From Gyrodactylus bullatarudis (lineage: Eukaryota; Platyhelminthes; Monogenea; Gyrodactylidea; Gyrodactylidae), in contig SSNU01000058.1 of assembly GCA_012064415.1 (NCBI GenBank), positions 103,135-167,134 of the forward strand: 64,000 bases of DNA. Reading direction: 5' to 3'. Under the pieces are notes generated by a model that was given only the letters and a program-made list of their open reading frames with translations, was not told where the DNA came from and searched no databases. The position numbers and the translations under genes were made by a program. This document shows positions 53,339 through 64,000 of the stretch, piece after piece. How positions within the stretch are numbered: position 1 is the first letter of the stretch; the number at the start of each line of letters is the position of its first letter.

Positions 53339-54760
53339 GTAAAAATATTTCTATTGAAAAATCTTATTTCTATTGAAACACAGTGAATTTTCACATTTTT
53401 ACAAAAACTGACTTTTTTCCTAGCTAAATGTATGGAAATCACTTGCTGCATTCTGATTGGTCGAGATAAATAATACAGGTAAAAGCTCCGATTCATTAAC
53501 CTATTTCTTTTTAAATGGAATAGTGCCTCGTTTTATACCCTTTTGGCCCCATGATTGTACACCACAATACACTCAAGTACATTGGTTTATTCACCATTCT
53601 CGATTCTCATTGGTGTAAATGATTAATGCTCTATTTTTGCCTTCAATTCACCCAAATATTATGTTTTAACCTTGTACATTGAAAAATAAGAAAGAATATT
53701 TGACTAATAGAACTAGGATAGTGCTCAAAATCATATACTATTAATAAATTATTTCTTCAATATTCATTTAGGAAAATCTCATAATTAATAGTAGCAGCGA
53801 TTTGTAATTTATATCTTGACAAAATAGTTTTGATAGTCTTGAGGCATCGTTTTGAAGAATAATTAGAGGGTTCTAACTTATGGACGAAAGCGAGTTTTTC
53901 AGCATCCGTGTATTATTTTTCATTTCAGAAGAATTAATTGAAGAATTTTAGTAGTCATAAGATTTTATCTTCACTTTCATTGGATACGAAAGATAGAAGT
54001 TAAACCACATGAATTACTTGTGATTTTTTTATAAAGGGCTTGAGCATATCTCATTTAAAGATTTTTTTACAGATATGAAAAGAGAAAAAAATGAAGAAAT
54101 TATTAAGGGATGGTCAACATTTTCTTGATGAATGGAGTATAGAAGGTTTGTTGATTAAAAAAAATGACCCCCACATTGAAATGGTTTAAGCAAGACTTTT
54201 TTTCTTAAATCTACATGTCTATCGGAATATGAATACTAATTTTTCAACTAATTACAATTTACATTCACAGAGCCAGTATTAAAGATTTCAGAATGCAAAA
54301 TTCTTATTAGAAAATTGAGCTAATAACAAATGAGAATGAAAAGAATGAGCTGAATGATAAATACATTTTTTCATGAAATCATTTGACATAATTTCCTAAA
54401 TGAATATTGAAGAAATAATTTATTAATAGTATATGATTTTGAGCACTATCCTAGTTCTATTAGTCAAATATTCTTTCTTATTTTTCAATGTACAAGGTTA
54501 AAACATACTATTTGGGTGAATTGTAGGCAAAAATAGAGTATTAATCATTTACACCAATGAGAATCGAGAATGGTGAATAAATCAATGTACTTGAGTGTAT
54601 TGTGGTGTACAATCATGGGGCCAAAAGGGTAAAAAACGATGCACTATTCCATTTAAAAAGAAATAGGTTAATGAATCGGAGCTTTTACCTGTACTTAATT
54701 AGGGGGTAAATATTCGTGTTTTAATAAAAATAGGATGTTTCAATAGAAATATTTTTACTG
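53339..54760. mobile_element. Pogo-like element, outer, interrupted by another element
   Basis: The ends CAGTAAAAATATTTCTATTG and CAATAGAAATATTTTTACTG, flanked by TA on both sides, are those of the MITE at 12029. The outer element is split by the element at 53476-54691; removing that gives a unit of about 200 bp, the size of the 12029 copy. The shared core CACTTGCTGCATTCTGATTG confirms the family. Confidence 0.85.
53476..54691. mobile_element. Inner element with 300-bp inverted repeats and TA duplication
   Basis: It starts CAGGTAAAAGCTCCGATTC and ends with the complement, GAATCGGAGCTTTTACCTG, flanked by TA at 53474-53475 and 54692-54693. The arms, of about 300 bp (53476-53775 and 54392-54691), are nearly identical. 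The 616-bp interior has only short frames such as MKKLLRDGQHFLDEWSIEGL and no recognised transposase. CAG ends with a TA site point to the pogo/Tigger group. Confidence 0.85.
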
Positions 54761-55057
54761 TAAGAACATGATAGAAAATTCAATTTTACATCAATACACT
54801 CTCGTACACTATCCAATGAAATTTAATTTTTTTAGCCTAAAATCTTTTAATTCTTAAATTCGTTCTCACATTTCTTTTAGCCATTTAGATACATGAAGAA
54901 CCAGTTGATTTGCAGCAGCATTTAACATCAGAACATCAATTTTAATTTATTTTTAAATACTAAAACAGCCTAGGAAAAAAATTTAATTTAATTTAAGCTA
55001 GAATCTGATAAATTCCAAAAAATGTTTAAATTCTTCCACAATTTATTACGAATTTAC

Positions 55058-55326
55058 CTGATTGAAACAAGTTCAATTATAATCTTTCCAGATAATTCTT
55101 GGTTTAAATTTTCCGCTTGAAAAATTTTCAAACAAATGAGAAATCTACAATTGATTTCTTTTATAAAAATTTTACCATGTGTAATTTCCGAATAGCCTAA
55201 TTTATTTAAAAATAAAGGTTCACACACATTGTATATTTTATGAAATCGATAAGAGTAAGCTCTCATTCGAAAATACTCAACATTTGAGTGATTGATTTTT
55301 ATTCGTTGGACTTGAAGAGAAACCAA
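55058..55326 (-). CDS. Orphan exon of an unrecognised minus-strand gene
   Basis: A 269-nt open segment lies between a good acceptor (GACACGTTTCAG before TTTGG) and a good donor (AATCAG|GTAAAT). It encodes LVSLQVQRIKINHSNVEYFR, then RFHKIYNVCEPLFLNKLGYS and GKIIIELVSI. The amino-acid balance is much more protein-like than in chance frames nearby. No partner exon or domain was recognised, so this could be a real internal exon or a gene relic. Confidence 0.4.
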
Positions 55327-55859
55327 ACTGAAACGTGTCAATATTGATTAATGATCAACCTGCCATGCATTTCTTTATTCATGATATTCTCATCATTCAA
55401 TTAATATAATTGATTAAGAGGGTTTGTTTTTCACATTTTCGGATTTTATTCTCTGTTACAATTTGATTGAACTTCTTTTAAAAATTCTAATAAGAGGAGT
55501 AGTTTTTTACAAAATTTAGTATCGAACCGATAATCTACGCCCGCTTAATCCAACTTCACTCCCAGTTTTAAAAAAAAATTTAAGCCCGAGTTCACAATTT
55601 ACACATTTGCAATGCATGAGAATGAAAATTTTGAGATGAATCGTTTTCAGTAAATATCATATCAATTTCAACTAGGTATAATAATATTCATCAAAAAATA
55701 TGTTATCTATATATTCTTCAGTTTTTGTAGATAAAGTATTTTTAATTCATCATTTTCAAGATTTTTCATTTTACGATTAAGTATTTAAAATATGTTTTTG
55801 GCTCTGTTCAAAATTGATAGTTTTTTTAGATTACCATATTCTGGAACGTTGGAACGTAA

Positions 55860-56230
55860 GCCTTAGTGAGTGGGGAGAAATTTCCACTTTTTAAATTTTT
55901 GATGTCGAAATTTTATTGATTTCAGAGAATGGAAGCGATTAAATAGTAAAAGTTGGCGGAAATTCATCATTTTTGTGAGAAATCGAGTCTTAAGAAATTT
56001 TCAATTATCACGAAGGGAAAATAACCGAAATTAGGAAGAAATTTAATTTTTCTTTAAAATGGCGGGTTAATTGAATTTTATGGACAAATTCGAAATTTTT
56101 GTCTTGAAATCAATAAAATTTTGAGATCAAAAATTTAAAAAGTGCAAATTTGGGGTATTTTTGAAATTCGGAAATAACTAAAATATTAGCCAATTTTTTT
56201 CGAAAATTTTTTTATTCCAAAAATTTCATT
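55860..56230. repeat. Diverged foldback repeat
   Basis: AAATTTTTGATGTCGAAATT and TTATTGATTTCAGAGAATGG on the left face the complement-like CTTGAAATCAATAAAATTTT and GAGATCAAAAATTTAAAAAG on the right. The layout resembles the FB family but the ends differ; it may be a sister family. Confidence 0.5.
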
Positions 56231-56365
56231 GACTCCTAAAAATAATTTTGTTCCTGAGTATTTGGAGAAAATTTGAGCTTTTAGTAACCCATCTAGCTTT
56301 ATATCAATATTCCAGGCCTTTATCGATTAAAAAAAAAGTTTGAAAGTAGATTTCGAATCATCTAG

Positions 56366-57020
56366 AATTGGTTGATATGAAGTTGGGAATCTATGATTTC
56401 TACAGAGATCTCGATTTTTTCATCAAGAATTCGAATTTTTTAAAGATTTTCTGGAATCCTACTCATGTCGCCCACTTTTACCATTTGAAGAAAAAAATTC
56501 TGAAAAAAATATGGTCATTTTTCAAATTCCCATTTGGCGCCAAAATCCCAGTTTTTCGAACTTTGAGCTGAAAATTTTTGTTGATTTGAAAGTGAGAGAC
56601 TGATCAAAAATTGATTTTCAGGATCAAGATTAGATAATAAGGCTGAATAGCACCGTCAGATTATCGACAATTTCCCAATTTTCGGGAGATTTTGAATTAA
56701 CGAAATTTTATTGATTCTCAAGTAGTATGATCAAAAAATCGAAACTCCGCTCCCAAATCCTGAAAAAACTTTTTCGATAAGCCTCCAACTTTGAAATCAA
56801 TCAATAAAAATTTTCAGCTCAAAATTCGAAAAAATGGGATTTTGGTGCCAAATGGGAATTTGAAAAATGACCATATTTTTCATAAAAATAATTTTTTCTT
56901 CAAATGGTAAAAATGGGCAACATGAGTAGGATTCCAGAAAACCTTTAACAAATTCGAATTCTTGATGAAAAAATCGAGATTTCTGTAAAAATCATAGATT
57001 CCCAACTTCATATCAATTAG
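56366..57020. mobile_element. Foldback element FB, full-length copy
   Basis: The arms start TTGATATGAAGTTGGGAATC and end GATTCCCAACTTCATATCAA; about 300 bp on each side pair well. It shares the modules of the 42287 copy (CATGTCGCCCACTTTTACC, TTTGGCGCCAAAATCCCA, GCACCGTCAGATTATCGAC). It is non-coding. Confidence 0.8.
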
Positions 57021-60000
57021 TTTTTTACTATCGAGCAATTAAATAGGCGTTAAATCATCTCAAATTTCTTCCAGACAACTTTTTCTCATAATAAAGAACT
57101 ATAGAGCGATATCATTGCAGCTATCACTTTGTGTAAACTTTGATTCTTGAAAGAAAACTCATTTGAATGCAAAATATTTAATTCATTCGTCACATTCTCC
57201 GGTTCTCTTATACATACTATCTCTTATCATTTACAATGAATTACTAACGGCTTACTGACTATAGTTCTGTTGTACTGATAGTCAGCTAGGTTATTTATTT
57301 GTCTGTTTGTGAATATTCAAGCATGTTACTCTCATATCAAAAAGAGTGAAGATACAAGTTTAAACAAACGAACAAGGAAAAATCGACCAAAATTTATTCA
57401 GTATTAAGAGAAAAATTACATGTAAATTTATTTATCTTCTTTTCAAAAGATTAAAAACGGCAGAATTATTAGAAAAACTACTTTCATCACACAGTCCTTG
57501 ATGGAAAAAATCTACTCAATCATATTTTCCACTTTTGTAGAGACTTTTTCGCTGATTTCAGATCATGTGCATCTTAAAAAATTTTTCAATAGAGTTTTCG
57601 AGTTATTCGGTAAAATCTGAAAGCCCGACTTGCAGTGCTTTGCCTTTCAATAGAGAAAAATAGGAATGAGATAGAAAGACAGAAATGACATCATCTTGTT
57701 GATGAATAAATTCTTAAAAAAAGAGCAGTAGGAAATTTTTCCTTGACTCTTCTAGTTTTTGAGCTATTTGAAGTCTAATTTGAAAATTGACCTATTTCGA
57801 AAACTCAATTGTATGCCTATTTAAGTACCTTGTAGGAAAGAAATCTACCTCAATTAGGATACAGTAGACCTTGAAGTATCAAGAGCGTAAAAAATTTTTC
57901 GAAAATTATGCTTCTATTTATTTTATCGATGGCACCGTGAATTTTACTTATACATGTAAAAATGACTCATTTCTATATGCAACTCTTAAAATTTTGTTAA
58001 GAGGCTCATATTGAATCATAAATCGAAAAATAGTGATTATTTTAAAATTTTAGAGAATATCAGCGTATATTTTTTGTCTTTCATAAAATGAAGATTTCCC
58101 TTAACTCGATTTAAATTACATTTTTCCCCAATTTTGGTTAGGAACTATTCTCTTCCAATTCAACTTTCGAGGTCTCTTCTCATATGCACAAAATAGCCTT
58201 CTAGAACACCTTATTCTACTCAATAGATGGTATCTAAACTTTGAACAACTTCGATTAGATCCTCGTTCGCTCTCTTGTACCTTAAATATGAGATGGTTCT
58301 TCAACTATTCAAAGTCTGGTCTTCTTCCATTCACTTAAGCTTGTTGAATTACAATTCAGAAGAAGGGTAGGGTTCTTGATAAAATTCTAGTTACATGCTA
58401 ACTAAATATGATATATCCACTTACAGATAGGAAACTTTTAGATCTAATTTCTGATAGGGTAGAAGATCATCTTTATTCAAGAAGAATTATTCTAGCTATC
58501 AGGAAACTTGAAGCGAATTAGATTCAAATATGAGATTAGAAAAAATTTCATAAACTTGTGTTATCGAATTAATTTTCTTATAATTCTGTTCCCTTGTGGA
58601 TATCATCTCTTTATACATTACACAAGATTATCATTATTACCATCATAAAATATTTAAATTTTATTTGTTTAATCAATTTTAAACGAATTAGGAAGCATTC
58701 ATTCAAATAGGGTATTATTTAATGAATCAATAGTAAAAGTTTTGATTTTTGTCTTTTTTCAGACTTTCAAATATCGCTATCTATTTTATCTCAAGAGATG
58801 ACTTCAATAGGATCGCATTTTCGAATTCTACGGGTATGGGTTCGTTAAAAATGTCTTTATTTTATCTCTTTGATATCTTTGAGCGGATTTTCAATTATAT
58901 ATTTAATATTAATTATATGTTCTGAACTCGTATAGCACGTATCAGATGAATGGTAGAACTGACATTGTTCATTTCAAGAGATTGTTGGTTCCTTAAATGT
59001 ATGTGATAGAAACGACCTATTGGGACATTAAGGGGTTAAACATCATTGATCAGTGATCAATTCTTAAGAGAAATATTTCGATTCTTACTTAAATCTCCTT
59101 ATCCAATTTTCTTTGGATAAGAGAGTTCAAGATTTACTCGAGAAAACTCCACGTATTTGAAAAATTATTTTCCTGATAGAAATATGAATGAAACGAATTT
59201 TATTTTTCAAGACGAAAAAGGTAATTCTAGCGCTATGCATTTTGTTATAATAATACATAGAGAATTTATAAAATGATATAAATACCAATAAAATATTTAG
59301 CCTTGGGAAAGTTAGGCAGAAGAGTACAATGCCTATAATCACAAGAATATTTCTAGATTATATATTAAATTTTCTTTCTTGCATTGATTTTCACCAACCT
59401 TGACTGTAGACTCTACAGTGTAGAGAAATCTTGGAAATTTTACCTTTTACACAATATGAAATTTCGTCAAAATTTATAGCTTGATAATTACAAGTTATAA
59501 ATCATCAACTATATTTATTAAATAGTATTACTAAATAATCATCTTGTCCGTTTACTCAATTGGAAGGAAATACAATTTTTATTGGGAATTTTAAATCAAT
59601 GAAAATTGTAATAAATTTAAAATTTTGAAGTGTCTATGAAAAGTTTCAATCCCTTTACCTAGAAAGTAATTGGTGTATGACGAAGGGAATTTGTCAAGAT
59701 ATTCTCGATTTTGATGCGAATTAGATTAAGCCTATGAACACAATTTTAATTGATTTCTTTGATAATTGAATCTAGCCTAAATTTGCTGTAATAATTTCTC
59801 ATAGAATTCAATGAATTTCAAGTGGATTCGTAAATCAAAATTGTAGAATTTCTGCGACTTTAACGATGGAAAAAATCTCGGAATATATTTTGAAAAATAT
59901 GTATTGACCAAGAGCTCCTTAAACCAGTCAATCACAAATTCATTTCACGATTAGGATTATATTTTACAAGGAACTTTTTTTGAATAAAATATTCTTGGCA

Positions 60001-61285
60001 TCATTAAAAAAGACTTAACTTGAGTATAGTCCTACTTGGAAATAAAGTTGCATTAACAAAAGATTAACTTAACTGTATGTTTAATCAAAAAGTCAAAATT
60101 ATTTCCTACATTTTAAACTTCAAATCATTGTTCTTCAGTTATATTCTTCGTATTTCCAATCGATAACTTTTTTATTTTGCCTAAAAATCTTTTATTGAAT
60201 TTTTAACAGAAAAAAGGAAAATACAAAAGAATTTGATTCTCGGTGATTGAGAATCTCTGAATTTTATCTATACCAGTGTTTTCTTATGAGGGTGAGTTTT
60301 TAAAAAGATTTAGGTTCCAGCTAGAGCTAGTTAACATGAAGTTAACAAAAGAACCTTTTTCCAGAGCGTCAGGAACACAAATCAGAGTTATAAGTTGTTA
60401 AAAGAAAAAAATTTCCGAAAAATTCAATTAGACAAAAAATGGACCATATTTGTAATTTTAAAAATGGATACGACATTGGACAGAGATTTGAATTATTGTC
60501 GGAAATATTCAAGCAACTAACCGGCTAATTTCATCGAGGAATTAAAAAAAAATCATTTTTTTCCTGACTTTCCGAAGATAAATTGTCAATTCTCATCCTT
60601 ATTTCAACTAACTTTGCCTAAAAAACAACACGGATGAATACAATATTTTATTCAAACTTTACGAGATTTACAAAAACATAAAAAATATTTAAATTTTATT
60701 CAGATGAGCAAAAAATTATAAGTCTAGCCCTCAAACTAAATTAATTTAAACTAAAATTCTAATCAGACAACATTTTAACTGAGCGAAATTCCGTTTAATT
60801 AAATTTATCGTTAATTTTTGTTTGATTGAATTAATTTAAAATTGCTTCTGTCCTTGGAACGAGGTCTTTATTCTTTGTTCTTTCGTAGTACAAATATTCT
60901 ACTTCAATGTTCGAATTGATCAGAATGAAATACAGAATTCTGAATTGTGATTACTCTCGGATGCTAAAAAATTCATTTTAACCCTTAATGTGCCGAAAAA
61001 AATTACATTGATTCCGAATCTGAATTCGATTCTGAAAGCAGATATTCTAAAAGATGATAGAGGTTAAAATTGACATTTTTCTGATCTAAAACAAGTTATC
61101 TTCTACAATATATCTAAAATCTACAGCAATTGTTTCACGATATACTAATACACTCAGTAAATACGTTTTCCAAAAAACGTTAAAAATATTTTACATTTTT
61201 CAAAAAATCACCCTTCTTTAGGTAATTTTGCTTAGCATCATTTCCTTCTTAAAGAGGGTTAAACAAAATACTTAAATTATTGCAA
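57021..61285. other. No gene seen; AT-rich intergenic
   Basis: No frame with convincing splice borders or recognisable protein was found on either strand. A 62-codon minus-strand frame at 58116-58304 is basic and somewhat protein-like, but it has no support. Confidence 0.45.
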
Positions 61286-61293
61286 ATTATCAC

Positions 61294-61738
61294 TAGAGAT
61301 GTAACGAATTTTAACCTTGTTTTTGAATCAAATTTTTCCGTGAGATTTCCGTAGATAATTTTGATAACAATGATGTGTAAGGTCTAATAAAACTGAAAAT
61401 TCGTTTTTAATCCAATGCATTGCCCATTTTCCCTAAATTCTCTTGTAGGCATATTGGATTTAAAAAATTTAATAGAAATGATCCTAACATGATTCTATTA
61501 CTGTTTTCATTGTAAAAGCCTTGAAGCTTTATCAGCAAAAAAGATATTCAAAAATTTTGTGAAAACGTAATTCATTGAAAATCTAGCGGCTTTTTTAAAA
61601 ATTGTTGATTTTTAAACTTGAATATTATCATGGACAAGCATTTTGATACTTGATCTTATATAAAATAATGTTAAAAAGTCATAGTATTCTCGATTGAGTA
61701 GGTTTTTAAAGTAGGTTGAAAAATTTATTACATCTCTA
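61294..61738. mobile_element. hAT-like MITE, copy 2, with 8-bp target duplication
   Basis: It starts TAGAGATGTAACGAATTTT and ends ATTACATCTCTA. It is flanked by perfect octamers ATTATCAC at 61286-61293 and 61739-61746. It is 445 bp, the same family and orientation as 18377-18815. Subterminal GAATTTTAACC and GGTTGAAAAATTT extend the inverted repeat to about 30 bp with mismatches. Confidence 0.92.
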
Positions 61739-61746
61739 ATTATCAC

Positions 61747-64000
61747 ACGAGAAAGTGTCACGTTTCTCTGGGGGAACATTGGGAGATAAAGGATCAAATA
61801 AAATATCAAAAACAATGTAGCTCGAGAAGCTTTTTTTATAAAATATTATTATACAATAATGCCTCAAATGATTCAGATAAACTGAAAAATTACTAATGAT
61901 GGTTGTGGTACACAGAAAAAATTTATCTTAACCCAAGCTTATGTGCACTTGCCCCTTCTTGGACATGAAATAAAAATTTATGGCAATTTTAAATGATTCC
62001 AGTTGATATTAATGCGCAATAATACATTGTACAATGTACATGAGAAAAAAGTGCCAGCTTTTTTAATGATGCAATTAATGTTTTATGGCTTTGACTAACT
62101 ACATCTGTGTTCTGGAGACAAAAATTTCTTGACTTGAAATTAACTGGTTGATGTAATTTTCTCTTTAAGAAAGGATAAAATATGAAATCAAGTGGTTTAT
62201 CTGAAAAAATACGGATTAGTTGCAGCATTAATTAGTTTTTATCAATTATAATTGATAAATTGAGTAATTACTCAAGATAGATAGCAACAATGCTTTATTT
62301 TACACGATGTAACATGGAAAAATCTAATTTGCTGAATTTTTGATACGATGTTCTGCTTCTTCACGTTGATTCTCATGATCCTATTCCATTTGTTTACCGT
62401 TCAACTTTTTTGAGTAGCTATAATTTTCCTGAGTTTTTTTCAAAAAAAGAATAATTTTTATAAAATTGTTTTTTTGTTATTGAAGCCCTTTAAAATTCAA
62501 AGTATAAATGGAATGACTAAAAGTTCTTCTCTAAATAAAATTGGAAAATCAGAATATTCTCTAAGACGTTCGGCGCTATTTCCTCAATCATAAAATTGGA
62601 TTTGCTATCAGAATATAAGCCTATCTGATAAGAAGATGAAAATCAACTATTTTTACATAAGATTTCTTTGGATGGTCAAAAACAAAACTCTCTTTATAAT
62701 TACGAAGTGAACTGATCAGATGTTAAAATGAAAAGCCGACTCTATTTAATAAAAATCCTAATTCTGATTCCAAATTTCAGTATTTAATCGGTTGAATTCT
62801 CTGAAATCAAATTTTTAGACTAAACATTAAAAATGTGAAGATTTGACGCATTTAAAAAATTCACAATGACCTAATTTTGGCTAGATTGAAAGTTTTTGAT
62901 TTTTTTAAATTCGAATTATCGGTTCACTTCATTATGGGATTCTAAAAGGGATTTTGATCCTGACTATCCAACTAGACGAGACGAGCGATATCAAAATTTC
63001 ACCTACCCCATTTCTTACGTATGAAATATAAACCTCAACTGACTAAGAGGCTAGAAAGAATTGACGAATCTTGTAAAAAATATTTGTAATGATTATTATT
63101 TCCAGTATTTCTCAATTTGAAATGAGATCCTTTTCATAAAATATCTCAAGAAGACCTGTGTGCATATTATCGTCCGATCGTTTGTACCTTTAGATTCTTG
63201 TTTCTCATCCAGAGTCTTATTGATCAAAGAATTCATTCATAAACTCAATACGAATTTTCTTTTATCAATGTTTGCTTCTTGCTCTGAAAATTAGACATTT
63301 TCTCTTTTTCTAGCTAGAGATAAGAAAATGCATTATACCAATGAAAAATTTAATGAAAAGATACAGAATAATTCGAGTTGGAAATAAATCCTTGACAATT
63401 GTAAGTCGATTTCTTTTCAAACTGTATACATCTTTTCTTATTAGTTAGATGTTTGAAATTTCCAGAGACACGTTTATTAAAATCAAAAAATCTAAAGTTT
63501 TCCTTATTTCTTTCTTAAGTGTTTATTAATTCCACTACAAAGAAATAAGAGGATCAAAATAAAACTTCTCCCCTATGAAGAAATCTGTTGCAATTTATTG
63601 ATATTCAATCCTTGATCCATACCCATTATTCTTAGATGTTCCATGCAGTTCACAGTAAAATTCGCACAAGTCACATTCAAAATTTCTGCTTAAATTTTAT
63701 CTCTGAACATTAGATATATTGTTTGAGAGTTTTTGATTCATCTAAATATAGTAATTCATAAAGAAACTCTTTGAATTTATCAGTTACTACAATGTATTTA
63801 ATTATAATTATCATATTCACATTTATACTTGAAAGTAGATCTGTTGAATTATTATTTTCACCGAATATTAAATTATGCTTTCGATAAATCTCAAGACCAC
63901 TCTAAAGATTTCAGAACTTTACCTAAATTATTAGAATAAATAAATGAATAGTTATGTTTTTAACTAGAAAATGATAAATTTGAATAGTAGCGTTTTGTAA
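61747..64000. other. No gene seen; right edge
   Basis: AT-rich sequence with short frames only; no element boundaries were identified. Confidence 0.45.

Noticed and set aside
58116..58304. A basic 62-codon minus-strand frame as an exon
   Set aside because: No good acceptor or donor in phase and no recognisable homology; too short to support.

Overview
This window looks like part of the nuclear genome of an invertebrate animal. It is strongly AT-rich, its genes are split by introns with GT..AG borders, poly(A) signals of the AATAAA type follow the genes, and a neuron navigator (UNC-53/NAV) gene, an animal cytoskeletal regulator, is readable exon by exon. The mobile elements also fit: Tc1, mariner, hAT-like, pogo-like, Mutator-like (MULE), Penelope-like and LINE fragments, and a tRNA-derived SINE. 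I cannot name the species. No bacterial operon, CRISPR array, rRNA or intact tRNA gene was seen.

Layout. (1) 9559 to 2787, minus strand: four phase-compatible exons of an unrecognised, low-complexity N/S/Q-rich protein; the gene runs on past its last visible donor site. (2) 9.6-30.6 kb: gene-poor and repeat-rich. It holds a pogo-like MITE (12.0 kb), two opposite tRNA-SINEs (15.3 and 17.4 kb), a mosaic of Penelope-like and LINE fragments (16.7-18.3 kb), a hAT-like MITE with perfect 8-bp target duplications (18.4 kb), a nearly intact Tc1 element with 214-bp inverted repeats (20.7-22.3 kb), a hairpin element (24.9 kb) and a truncated mariner (25.6 kb). (3) 30624-47462, plus strand: the NAV gene, 20 exons whose lengths sum to 3777 nt (1258 codons plus stop) with consistent phase at every join. 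Its calponin-homology, coiled-coil and AAA-type regions are all present. Its introns carry two adjacent hAT-like MITEs, a mariner, a foldback element inside a MULE remnant, and a 2.1-kb near-perfect palindrome built from a MULE transposase fragment. (4) 48193-50238, plus strand: an intronless 681-residue protein of unknown family. (5) 50.3-64 kb: no clear gene except one well-bordered orphan exon on the minus strand (55.1-55.3 kb), plus nested pogo-like elements (53.3-54.8 kb), foldback elements and a second copy of the hAT-like MITE (61.3-61.7 kb).

The three best-supported genes are independent; nothing shows a shared pathway. The most notable points are the predicted loss of key ATPase residues in NAV, a 33-nt intron and a 17-nt microexon in that gene, the load of inverted-repeat elements in its introns, and several element families for which boundaries and target duplications can be given to the base. 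No new defence or metabolic system was found. All calls come from reading the sequence; no database search was run.
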